Positions 35,618 through 43,697 of a stretch of DNA of 47,661 nt are shown here, piece after piece. Every line of letters starts with the position of its first letter. The first letter of the stretch is position 1. The DNA is from Anaerolineaceae bacterium (GTDB lineage: Bacteria > Chloroflexota > Anaerolineae > Anaerolineales > Anaerolineaceae). The notes below the pieces were generated by a model. It searched no databases. It saw nothing but the letters and a program-made list of their open reading frames with translations, and had not been told where the DNA came from. The position numbers and the translations under genes are program-made. The stretch spans positions 1 through 47,661 of the forward strand of contig JADLFQ010000014.1 of the NCBI GenBank assembly GCA_020845515.1, given 5' to 3'.

Positions 35618-36433
35618 TTATCCAAAAAGGGTCTCGTAATCCACTTTTGGGAACACCTGCAGCCTGCCGCCGGCCGTAGCGTCCAAGACCTGCCGCCCGG
35701 CTTTCTCGTATGCTGTCCGCGCCATACAGTAAGCCCGCTCCGAGGTTTCCAGGTCCGGCAGTTGCCAGCGAAATCCCTTGCCAAAATATGCAGGCGAGAA
35801 GTGATTGGGGTCGTCTCCTTGGGAGACGACCGTTGTGTTCGGTTTGCCCTGCGTAGTGAAATTATGATCCACCCCGATCAAAATCACCTGCTCAAAACCG
35901 AGAAAAAAAGCCACCTGTAGAGCCGTATAGGTTACCGTCGCTCCCTCCCAGAGCCTCCCGGCGGCGTTGCCAGAAAACTTTGGCCCAGTGTATGTGGTGT
36001 AAAGAAAATGAAGATTTTCATCAGGTTGCAGCCAGCGCCGCGCCCGCCAGGATACAAAACGGGGCATTTGCAGAGACTGAATATCAGCAGCGCACTGTTC
36101 AATTACGAGATCATTGATCGAAAGATAATAACTTGTTTCAAATCCCAGCTCCGGGAACATCAGATAAATGCGATTCATTCCAATTGTATATTCATCGCAC
36201 AAACGCGTTAAATCCATATTCCGCAGGCTGGGACCATTTCCAACGATAAAGCAGCGTTCACCTCGTCTGCTATTGTGCAAGCCCGCCAAACGCTTTACTG
36301 TATCCCTGCGCCAGGGATGGAAAGCCGCCCCCGGCCACATTTTTAATCGTCCAGCCATATCCAGACCTTCACGTAACACACCTGACACCGGGGCAGGCAA
36401 TACTTTTTTAATCATTCTGCGAAGTTCGCTCAT
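35618..36433 (-). CDS. DUF115/MptE-like protein, possible GT42-type sialyltransferase relative
   Basis: 271 aa. FIVGNGPSLRNMDLTRL opens the fold; a hydrophobic strand and VILIGVDHNF follow, with YTALQVAFFLGFEQVILIGVD between. The GNGPSL...D plus GVD pattern is shared by DUF115 (Maf-like, 6-hydroxymethylpterin-diphosphokinase-like) proteins and GT42 sialyltransferases such as CstI/II. Maf proteins transfer nonulosonic acids to protein, which fits the NeuB/NeuA genes in this operon (inference). The start overlaps the SDR stop by ATGA. It lacks membrane segments. A 10-bp perfect hairpin lies at 35809-35831. Confidence 0.75.
   Translation of the reverse strand: MSELRRMIKKVLPAPVSGVLREGLDMAGRLKMWPGAAFHPWRRDTVKRLAGLHNSRRGERCFIVGNGPSLRNMDLTRLCDEYTIGMNRIYLMFPELGFETSYYLSINDLVIEQCAADIQSLQMPRFVSWRARRWLQPDENLHFLYTTYTGPKFSGNAAGRLWEGATVTYTALQVAFFLGFEQVILIGVDHNFTTQGKPNTTVVSQGDDPNHFSPAYFGKGFRWQLPDLETSERAYCMARTAYEKAGRQVLDATAGGRLQVFPKVDYETLFG
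35809..35831. repeat. Perfect 10-bp inverted repeat, 3-nt loop, in coding sequence
   Basis: GGTCGTCTCC (35809-35818) and GGAGACGACC (35822-35831), loop TTG. GC-rich and stable; codes for VVSQGDD. Confidence 0.85.
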
Positions 36434-37191
36434 TCTGTACTCAACCGGGCGGTTGCCCCGCCATCCACAATCAGCGCCTGACCGGTCATGAAAGAGGACT
36501 GATTTCCATCTGCAAGAAAGTAAATTGCTCGGGCAATTTCCGCCGGTTGCCCGATCCTGCCGTTCACATTCTTGCGCGCCAGGTTCTCAAATCGCTCTGC
36601 AGCGGAAAAACCATCATCAACACCGCGTTCCAAACCTGCCCGCAACATGGTTGTATCCACTGCCCCCGGCAAGACAGCATTAACCCGGATATTGTCCGGG
36701 GCAAACTCAATCGCCATGGCACGCGTAAGTGCCAGCAAACCACCCTTGCTGGCTGCATAAACAGCAATATTTGCGGAAGTCGCCACAGCATGTACTGATG
36801 AAACGTTCACCAGGGCACCGCTGACACTTTTAAGCAAGGGGTAACCCAGTTTTGCAACCAGAAAAGCAGAACGGAGGTTGGATGCCATCACGAGATCCCA
36901 TTCGTCCACACTGGTTTCAAGCAAAGACTTGGTAATTTGCAAAGCAGCGTTGTTGATAAGTGCATCCAGCCGGTTCGTAAAGGTCTGCGCCGCCTCAAAA
37001 GTCTCCTCCACTTGTTCCACTTGGGAGATATCCTTCTGAATAAATAAGCCATTCGCTGGAAACGACCCGCTGAAAGGGATACGGTCTACGCCGATCACGC
37101 GCCAGCCAGCCCGGAAAAAGACTTCTACAGTAGCCCGGCCAATCCCACCTGCAGCGCCGGTGATCAACATCACACGTTGTTCTTTCGCCAT
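36430..37191 (-). CDS. Short-chain dehydrogenase/reductase
   Basis: 253 aa classical SDR: TGAAGGIG (cofactor loop, residues 11-18), NNAA, Ser-His region VNVSSVHAVAT, and YAASK (Tyr-Lys pair) with a typical PGAVDTTM. It probably oxidises or reduces a sugar or a small intermediate with NAD(P). GGAGGAG precedes the start by about 6 nt. The stop overlaps the DUF115-like start (ATGA). Together with the 2-hydroxyacid dehydrogenase and the second cytidylyltransferase it may make one activated acidic sugar (inference). Confidence 0.92.
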   Translation of the reverse strand: MAKEQRVMLITGAAGGIGRATVEVFFRAGWRVIGVDRIPFSGSFPANGLFIQKDISQVEQVEETFEAAQTFTNRLDALINNAALQITKSLLETSVDEWDLVMASNLRSAFLVAKLGYPLLKSVSGALVNVSSVHAVATSANIAVYAASKGGLLALTRAMAIEFAPDNIRVNAVLPGAVDTTMLRAGLERGVDDGFSAAERFENLARKNVNGRIGQPAEIARAIYFLADGNQSSFMTGQALIVDGGATARLSTE

Positions 37192-37206
37192 GCACTCTCC
37201 TCCCGT

Positions 37207-39246
37207 TTATTGTATCGCATCCAACTGCCCGCACAGATTCTCAACCATGAACTGTTCCGACTGGTCTGGTGCATCTGGATCAGGCACAAAGTCTTGAAAC
37301 TGCTGGCAGTATCCAACGATGAAGAAATGATCCGACCTTAAAATGCCCGCAATTCGATTGATCTCCTCATACTGCCAAAGATGCACATAACCTTCATAAA
37401 AAGGCAGCCACTCCACAATATCCTGGGGCTGCAACCCCCTGGCTGCAGCTTCCTTGCCCAACCGAACAACCTCTTGCCAATCCCCGCGCTGGCGGGCAAG
37501 GCTGGCCTTCTGGTAATAAAAGCACCAGGTATGCGGCGGTTCAGCGCCAAAAATATCCTCCGGTGGGCGGCGGCTGGAGGTTTCCGTTTGGATCATGGCA
37601 ATACGGGAATATCCTCCACTAATACGCGTGAGGGGGTCATCATTCAGCGAGTACTCCGGTCGCTCTCCATCCAATACGTGCAGACAGGAACCCGCCGCTG
37701 GAATCGCCATTACCAGGCTGTTCTTAAAATCCACCGTATATTCAACCTTGCGCATATTACGCCCCAGATTGAGTTGTTCTGTAAGGTAGAAAGACGTCTG
37801 GTTGTTCAACGCTTCACCGCTGATTGCCACCCGGTTTACACCGGGCCGGTAGATTAAGTTCGCCGGTGCCCAGATCTCGTACCCTTCCGCCAGCCGGTAG
37901 CCTGACGGCAAAAGGGGAATCAGGGCAGTATCTTCTTTAATATCGGGAGCGCGCCAGTTCAATTGCCACCAAAGCTGGCGCTGATAATCCCAGAACGTAC
38001 GAAAATATACCATGCCGGAAAATTGGGTGAATACACCAATTGCCACAAGGGCGATAAAGAGAGTGTTCCGGCGGGAAGGAAGAAGCACACGGTCAATCAA
38101 ACCACCGAGAGCAATTGCCACACCGGCCATTGCAGTCAGCGAATAGCGATCCAGTCCATCCCGGAACTCCACATGGCGTTCCGCCAAAATTGGGGGTAAA
38201 ACAGCTGTCAGCGCCGCAAAAAAACCAATCCACAATGCAGCCGAGAAGGACATGCAAGAAGAGATAGATGCGCCTTCATCACGCGAGGGAAAAGCTTTTA
38301 GATAAAGCAAAGCAATGGCCGCCGCGAACAAAGCCAAACCCATCCCGGCAATGACTTCCACCGGGGTTAACTGTCCGATCAGTTGGTATAACGGGGTAAA
38401 CCAGGCAGAAAACAAAGTTTCAAACAAGTCTTTAAAACCCTCTGCAATCACCCGTAGAATATTACCACCAGGGTCAGCCAGGTAGCGGTGAGCCAGTGCA
38501 GGAATATTGGTAACAGACCTGGCGCTCTTAAAAAACACAATGCGCCACACCAAATACCCCCCCACCCCAACCAAGTTTGGCAGCCATGCCCGCAGCATTC
38601 CACCCACGCGCCGGAAAAAGCCGGCAGGCCGGGGGGAGGACTCCAGAAACCACAAAAGCGCCAGACGAAGCCCTTCCAGTCCAATCATCCATTCAAACAT
38701 CATGTAACAGGCCGCGCTGAAGAAAATGGAGAGGGCGGCCAAAAACACTTGCGCGCCTCTGAATTTTGCCCGCACAAACTGAACAGTTAAAGCGATGGAA
38801 AGAAGGCCGAAAAGCAATGCCACCAGGTGATTCTGATAAGTATGCGCGTTGGCCTGCTGGTAAAAGCCGGGATATACCGCAAAGAGGAGTGTCATGAACA
38901 GTGTCTGGCTCTTGTTGTTCGGCCAGAGAGAACGGAGCAGCCAGAGCAAAACCCATGCACCGGCTATGCGTACTCCAAAGGCAAAGAGCTGCCACCCCAA
39001 CGGGTGATGTCCCAGCAAGAAATCTATGCCGGCATACACTACGCCCATCAGTGGCCGGTCTAAAGTATGCTGGTCAATAATTCCAGCAGTCCCTTGTTCC
39101 ACAGCCGCCCAGAGGACATGCCAGTCATCCCGGTAATATCCCATTGTCCCTGCCAGAGGCAAATAAGCTGCACCTGCCACCAACAACAGGCTCAAGGCAG
39201 CTGCCCATTTTTCAAGCCCAGGTCGCCGGGAAAACAAAGATTTCAT
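37207..39246 (-). CDS. Large GT-C-like polytopic membrane protein
   Basis: 679 aa from ATG 39246 (GTG 39255 is an alternative). About 10 helices in the first 430 residues; YRDDWHVLW in the first loop gives an acidic pair like that of GT-C enzymes. The last 230 residues are soluble and extracytoplasmic, with TPR-like helices near 590-660 (FYYQKASLARQRGDWQEVV). Glycan ligase or lipid-linked sugar transferase are both possible; the exact family is not recognised. It is one of three GT-C-like proteins with a soluble tail here; the GT-C-like protein at 43698-45557 ends in a short helix instead. Confidence 0.72.
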   Translation of the reverse strand: MKSLFSRRPGLEKWAAALSLLLVAGAAYLPLAGTMGYYRDDWHVLWAAVEQGTAGIIDQHTLDRPLMGVVYAGIDFLLGHHPLGWQLFAFGVRIAGAWVLLWLLRSLWPNNKSQTLFMTLLFAVYPGFYQQANAHTYQNHLVALLFGLLSIALTVQFVRAKFRGAQVFLAALSIFFSAACYMMFEWMIGLEGLRLALLWFLESSPRPAGFFRRVGGMLRAWLPNLVGVGGYLVWRIVFFKSARSVTNIPALAHRYLADPGGNILRVIAEGFKDLFETLFSAWFTPLYQLIGQLTPVEVIAGMGLALFAAAIALLYLKAFPSRDEGASISSCMSFSAALWIGFFAALTAVLPPILAERHVEFRDGLDRYSLTAMAGVAIALGGLIDRVLLPSRRNTLFIALVAIGVFTQFSGMVYFRTFWDYQRQLWWQLNWRAPDIKEDTALIPLLPSGYRLAEGYEIWAPANLIYRPGVNRVAISGEALNNQTSFYLTEQLNLGRNMRKVEYTVDFKNSLVMAIPAAGSCLHVLDGERPEYSLNDDPLTRISGGYSRIAMIQTETSSRRPPEDIFGAEPPHTWCFYYQKASLARQRGDWQEVVRLGKEAAARGLQPQDIVEWLPFYEGYVHLWQYEEINRIAGILRSDHFFIVGYCQQFQDFVPDPDAPDQSEQFMVENLCGQLDAIQ

Positions 39247-39260
39247 TTTAGGCACTCAAA

Positions 39261-40241
39261 TCAAACGATCGAATTTTGCTTGACAAACTGATCCAGATCA
39301 TCTGCTGGAATACCTAAACCGTTCAACAAATTTCGGATGGTACTCCAGTGGACTCGTTCCCAGGCTGCCGGGCTGGAATTGGAATTGTGCGGCGCGAGCA
39401 TGACATTATCCATTTGCAGCAAAGGAGAAGAAGCCGGCAGGGGTTCGGTTTCAAATACGTCAAGCGCGGCGCCGCCAATCCAACCGTCCTGCAATGCAGA
39501 GATGAGATCCGCCTCATTCACAATCGGGCCGCGCGCCGTATTGATCAACACCGCACTGGGTTTCATCCAGCTTAGCGTTTCAGCGTTAATCAGGTAGGCG
39601 CTGGTGGGATTCAAATCACAATTCAGGCTGACAAAATCCGCCTCATTCAGGAGTGTATGCAAACCGGTCATTTGCACGCCGTTTTCCACCACAAAATCAG
39701 GTGCAATCGGGAGAACATCGTTGCCAAGCAGACGCATCCCAAAAGCCCGCGCCCGGCGTAAAACCGCCTTGCCAATATTGCCAACGCCCACCACCCCGAT
39801 GGTGCACTCGCTTAAAGAACGCCCCATCAGCTTCTCCCAACGTCCAGCTTTCATCTCCCTGTCCATCCAGGGTTGGCGGCGGGCAAAAGCCAGTATATAC
39901 CCCATTATCGAATCGGCTACCGGCAGTGTAAAAGCATTGGGCGTGTTAAGCACCCGAATACCCAGGCTCTCAGCTTCCTGGCGGTGAATGGAATCAATCC
40001 CTGTGCCCCACTTGGAAACAACCTTTAGGCGGGGAAGGCAGGCCTTCAAAACTACGGGGGTAAAACGATCGTCACCGCAAATCACCCCATCGAAATGCCC
40101 GGCGTACTTCAGGAGCTGTTCTTCAGAAAGCCGCTCTGTAACTTCGGCAATAACTACTTCCAAATCATAATACTCAAAAACCGGACGAAAACGGTCTACA
40201 ACCGGGATCATGTAGGGTGCAGATATCAAAACAGTTTTCAT
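39261..40241 (-). CDS. D-isomer-specific 2-hydroxyacid dehydrogenase
   Basis: 326 aa. GVGNIGKAVLRRA is the NAD-binding loop; NTARGPIVNE (Arg), DVFETEPLP (Glu) and APHNSNSS (His) supply the catalytic triad. It resembles 3-phosphoglycerate dehydrogenase but lacks the C-terminal ACT domain, and its operon context suggests a glycan precursor rather than serine synthesis. SD AGG lies 6 nt from ATG. It sits next to the NeuA-like cytidylyltransferase, a pairing worth noting. Confidence 0.92.
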   Translation of the reverse strand: MKTVLISAPYMIPVVDRFRPVFEYYDLEVVIAEVTERLSEEQLLKYAGHFDGVICGDDRFTPVVLKACLPRLKVVSKWGTGIDSIHRQEAESLGIRVLNTPNAFTLPVADSIMGYILAFARRQPWMDREMKAGRWEKLMGRSLSECTIGVVGVGNIGKAVLRRARAFGMRLLGNDVLPIAPDFVVENGVQMTGLHTLLNEADFVSLNCDLNPTSAYLINAETLSWMKPSAVLINTARGPIVNEADLISALQDGWIGGAALDVFETEPLPASSPLLQMDNVMLAPHNSNSSPAAWERVHWSTIRNLLNGLGIPADDLDQFVKQNSIV

Positions 40242-40278
40242 TAATACCTATACTTCCTTGCTGGAATAAGAAATAAGA

Positions 40279-40965
40279 TTATATCAATTTTTGTCCGAGG
40301 CGATAGCGCAGTAACAAGTCAGCCACCAGAAAATCGAGTTCCTCGTCAATATCCCAAGCCTCAGCTCGATCAATGGGAAAAAGAAAAGGGCGCTCCCCTA
40401 GCCGATTCCTGCGCGCCAGTAAAGTTTCGCGCTTGAAGATATAAATACAGGAGTTCTCCTCATAAATCGGAGGCAAGTCCTGGGTTTGCAGTAATATTGC
40501 CGGGTTATGATTTACCGGCCGCGCCAGGCTGTCCCACAGCCGGGTCTGTATTCGCGTTACCGCGAAGAGGGAATCATAGGCAGGATAATTCGCCAGCAGC
40601 GTATGGATGGCTGTTGAAATAGTCTCCGGCCGGAGCAGTGGGTTTGTGCTATGGGTTTGTAAGTAAAAATCAGCCTCAAGACGTTCAGTGTCGTATAGCA
40701 GAACTTCATTCATCGGCACCGTATCTCCACGCAAGTGTTCGGGGCGCTCGATCCATTCCACATGAGGATAGTCTTTTTCTAAACCCTCAGTAATATCAGG
40801 ACTGTCGGTATCCACAGCCACCTGCGTAATTTCCGGGCATTGGAGAAGCGAATCGAGAATATGCTGGTAGAGTGGTTTCCCGGCCAGGGACCGGTAATTC
40901 TTGCCCGGTACCCGTTGGGAGTGATGGCGCATGGGTACCAGTGCAATAATCTTGGGAGGTTTCAT
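40279..40965 (-). CDS. Second acylneuraminate-type cytidylyltransferase
   Basis: 228 aa from ATG 40965, fixed by GAGGAAAAT and by the GT2 stop only 7 bp upstream. PMRHHSQRVPGKN is the RxxSxRxPGKN nucleotide-binding loop; QTHSTNPLLRPETI and AEAWDIDEELDF complete the family. It would attach CMP to a 3-deoxy-2-ulosonic or related acidic sugar. It is distinct from the NeuA-HAD fusion at the right edge and has no phosphatase domain, so the locus encodes two CMP-sugar synthetases. Confidence 0.87.
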   Translation of the reverse strand: MKPPKIIALVPMRHHSQRVPGKNYRSLAGKPLYQHILDSLLQCPEITQVAVDTDSPDITEGLEKDYPHVEWIERPEHLRGDTVPMNEVLLYDTERLEADFYLQTHSTNPLLRPETISTAIHTLLANYPAYDSLFAVTRIQTRLWDSLARPVNHNPAILLQTQDLPPIYEENSCIYIFKRETLLARRNRLGERPFLFPIDRAEAWDIDEELDFLVADLLLRYRLGQKLI

Positions 40966-40972
40966 ATTTTCC

Positions 40973-41953
40973 TCAATCATTGGAAGGCTCTTCGGCTGAG
41001 TCACTCGCGTTCAGGTCGGAATAGCGGATCGGCCTCACCTTGCGCGTCGGTACAGCAGCCGGGGCAAGCCCATTACGGGGATAATAAAACGCTTGTTTGA
41101 GCTGCCAGGTAAGCGGGCCGGACTTACGGTACCCCTGGTATGTCCCCCAAAATTGCAGCCAGCGGAACCGCAGGATATCCAGCAAGACCTGGGAGAGCAC
41201 GCTTTGCTGCCGTGCAGCACGCATATCGTTGGCGGTATTTGTCAGAAAGAGCCTCGCCAGGTCTATCAGGGTAAAATTCTCCTGCGGGTAAAGTTGCTTG
41301 AATGCCATCCCTTCGCGCTTGTAGCGGTGATAAATCCCGCGCCAGGTCTCATTATGAATGTGGATAATTTCTGCCTCAGCGGCGTATGCTATAGAAAAAC
41401 CTTGTTCCTGTATCTGCCGCGCCCAGGCCATATCCTCCAAGCCGGTCAACGTCTCATTGTAAGGGTTGCGCTCCCATAACAAACGCCGGATTGCTGCGTT
41501 GGCATTATTGCAAAAAGGATGCGACTGCCGCGCCGCCGAGTGATCTGGAAACCAGTGGTGAAAAATCTGGTGCTCAGAGAACTTGGTTGTCTCCATACCG
41601 CGTTGTTTGCCGTATGTCAAAGCGATTTGCGGATCAGAAAACGGCGCCAGCAGCTTTTCCAGCCAGTCCGGATACACCGGATAAACATGCGCGCTGGCAA
41701 TAACCACAAACTCGGCGCGCGCTTGGGAAACCCCATAATTGAGTGAGCGGCCAAAGGTAAAATCTTCCGGCCGGATATGAACAACTTCCACCTGGAAACG
41801 GCTGGCGATCTCAACTGTTGCATCAGTAGAGCCCGAATCCACCAAAATAACCTGCACATCCTTCACCGTTTGCTGGTTAATCCCGGTCAACAAACGCCCG
41901 ATGTGTTTCTCTTCGTTATATGCACGGACAACAATGGAGCAAGAATGCATCAT
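40973..41953 (-). CDS. GT2-family glycosyltransferase
   Basis: 326 aa. CSIVVRAYNEEKHIGRLL, VDSGSTDATVEIA and the late GLEDMAWARQIQEQG motif mark a GT-A enzyme of the rhamnosyl/capsule type. The metal motif is less obvious than in the other two GT2 proteins (VIASAHVYP takes the place of SDD), suggesting a different subgroup. ATG 41953 overlaps the preceding stop by ATGA. A basic C-terminal tail (KVRPIRYSD) may touch the membrane. Confidence 0.9.
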   Translation of the reverse strand: MMHSCSIVVRAYNEEKHIGRLLTGINQQTVKDVQVILVDSGSTDATVEIASRFQVEVVHIRPEDFTFGRSLNYGVSQARAEFVVIASAHVYPVYPDWLEKLLAPFSDPQIALTYGKQRGMETTKFSEHQIFHHWFPDHSAARQSHPFCNNANAAIRRLLWERNPYNETLTGLEDMAWARQIQEQGFSIAYAAEAEIIHIHNETWRGIYHRYKREGMAFKQLYPQENFTLIDLARLFLTNTANDMRAARQQSVLSQVLLDILRFRWLQFWGTYQGYRKSGPLTWQLKQAFYYPRNGLAPAAVPTRKVRPIRYSDLNASDSAEEPSND

Positions 41954-43590
41954 ATATCCAACAAAAATGGTTTATCTTCCAAAATTCCTTCCACCAAAAC
42001 CTTTATGGCAGGGTTATTCTCCGGTTTCAGTGCCTGCCATGAAAAGTCTTTCAAGCGAACGTACCCCTGCCAGACCTTGTTGTCCTCCAGAAAAGCGTCA
42101 AATGGAATCGCCGTACGGTACAACTGAGTGTAGAGGAAACGCCTGGCATTGTGGATGAATTCCGGCGGCGAAACCACCTTCTCGGCTGAAAGAAATTCCG
42201 CAGCCATGCGGGCAAGCGCCTCCGGCGAATCGGGTAAAAACACCGTCGGTAGCTGGGTGAAGCGCGCTTTGGCGGCACACAAAACCGGTGTTCCCAGCAA
42301 ACAAGCTTCCAATCCAACCGTAGAATTGTACACCATCACAAACTTTGAGCGCTGGATCAGTTCATACGAACTCAGATACTCATCCGGGCGCACAAAAATC
42401 ACATTGGAAAAATCCTCAAGATGGCGCTGCTCTGCCCACTCCGTGACACTCTCCCTGCTCTCTTTCCCGGGGCGGCTTTCATCCGGGTGGGCACGCAGGA
42501 CAAACAGCGTGTCGGGGTGTGTGCGGATCAATTCCAGTGTCCAATCCAACCAGGCAAACATGTGCGAAAATAACACGTTGGCATGTCCCTGGCTGGTGTC
42601 AAAGATAACATTTGTAAAAATCGGCACGATCTGTCGAAACCCAGCCGCGCGTTGCAGGAATTTCTGCGGAAGGCCTTTCATCTCCGGCCAGAATTGAACG
42701 CCAGCCATGCTGAACTTTCCTTGAAAGCGCTGTTCCAGATAGTTATCCAATCGCTTTTCTTGTACAGATGTAAGTTCAAACTCCTGCGGGATGTCAATCG
42801 GGTAGGCTGTTGCTTCGCCGGTGGTAAAGAAGGCGGTGGAAGGCCTCAGCCCGACCTCATGGCTGATTGTGCGAATCCCTCGGCGGCGCGCGAGCACTTT
42901 TGCCACCGCCTCCGGGTAGAATATCCCGTTAAACAGCACCACCGAAGCAGGGTTGACATCGTCCAACAAACAGGTGAACTCACGAGCGACATTCCATGCC
43001 GAGAGAATATACTGACGGCACAAAAACTGTGTGGAAGAATCGTTAAACAGGTGGTGCCGCCGCAAAATCCAGCGCAGAGAGGGTAAGACCAGCTCCCCCA
43101 AAGGAAGCCCACCGTAGGCAAAAGTCTCCAGCGCAGGTAAATCAAGCGCTGCCAGTTCACCCTCCAGCACAGGGTCTGGCTCAAAAGGAAAGATGCGCGT
43201 CTCTTGCATGGGAAAAAGCCGGCGGGAAAAAGCAGTGCATTCCCGACAGGGCGGCTGAACTGCAACATCCTCCCGATTTGTCCCCAGCACGCAACGGCTC
43301 ATCCCGCTGTCACATACAAAGTAAACCACCGGGGCGCCGGACAAGCGCACTGCCCAACTGGAAATCAGAGAAAAAGCCGCATTCAGGCTTAAACCTGTCA
43401 GGCGGGTCGAAGCATTGAAGAAAACTACCGGATGCTTTCCGGGCAAAAGCGGTGCACTTTCAGCGGCGGCTTGTATAAGCCGGATCTGCCGCTGGTCAGC
43501 GCGCTCCACTTGCAGTCTGTGAAGTCTGCGCCCAATACGTCCGATAGGTGAAACCCGCTTTTCTCTCTGCAACCTTTCACTCCTGCCCAA
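41950..43590 (-). CDS. Capsule-type GT-B glycosyltransferase
   Basis: 546 aa. The C-terminal half carries FVLRAHPDESRPGKESRES, YELIQRSKFVMVYNSTVGLE and LGTPVLCAAKARF, the donor-site pattern of capsule biosynthesis (KpsS/C-like) GT-B enzymes. A four-Cys N-terminal stretch (CDSG...C, CREC) is unusual. The start is TTG: either 43590 or, with AGGAG 7 nt upstream, TTG 43572. A TATAAT at 43647-43642 and a 6-bp hairpin at 43599-43613 lie just ahead, so a secondary promoter inside the locus is possible. Confidence 0.82.
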   Translation of the reverse strand: MGRSERLQREKRVSPIGRIGRRLHRLQVERADQRQIRLIQAAAESAPLLPGKHPVVFFNASTRLTGLSLNAAFSLISSWAVRLSGAPVVYFVCDSGMSRCVLGTNREDVAVQPPCRECTAFSRRLFPMQETRIFPFEPDPVLEGELAALDLPALETFAYGGLPLGELVLPSLRWILRRHHLFNDSSTQFLCRQYILSAWNVAREFTCLLDDVNPASVVLFNGIFYPEAVAKVLARRRGIRTISHEVGLRPSTAFFTTGEATAYPIDIPQEFELTSVQEKRLDNYLEQRFQGKFSMAGVQFWPEMKGLPQKFLQRAAGFRQIVPIFTNVIFDTSQGHANVLFSHMFAWLDWTLELIRTHPDTLFVLRAHPDESRPGKESRESVTEWAEQRHLEDFSNVIFVRPDEYLSSYELIQRSKFVMVYNSTVGLEACLLGTPVLCAAKARFTQLPTVFLPDSPEALARMAAEFLSAEKVVSPPEFIHNARRFLYTQLYRTAIPFDAFLEDNKVWQGYVRLKDFSWQALKPENNPAIKVLVEGILEDKPFLLDI

Positions 43591-43598
43591 CCATAGAA

Positions 43599-43647
43599 GA
43601 GGGTTCTACCCTCATCCGAATACTATCTCCACAGCCGCTACATTATA
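43599..43647 (-). promoter_or_regulatory. Internal promoter candidate and hairpin before the capsule-type gene
   Basis: Minus strand TATAAT (43647-43642), no clear -35. Between it and the start codon lies GAGGGT-TCT-ACCCTC (43599-43613). Confidence 0.35.
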
Positions 43648-43697
43648 ACGGACATTCCAAGGCAACCATGCAGGGCGCCCAATTCCATGCTTTCCGG

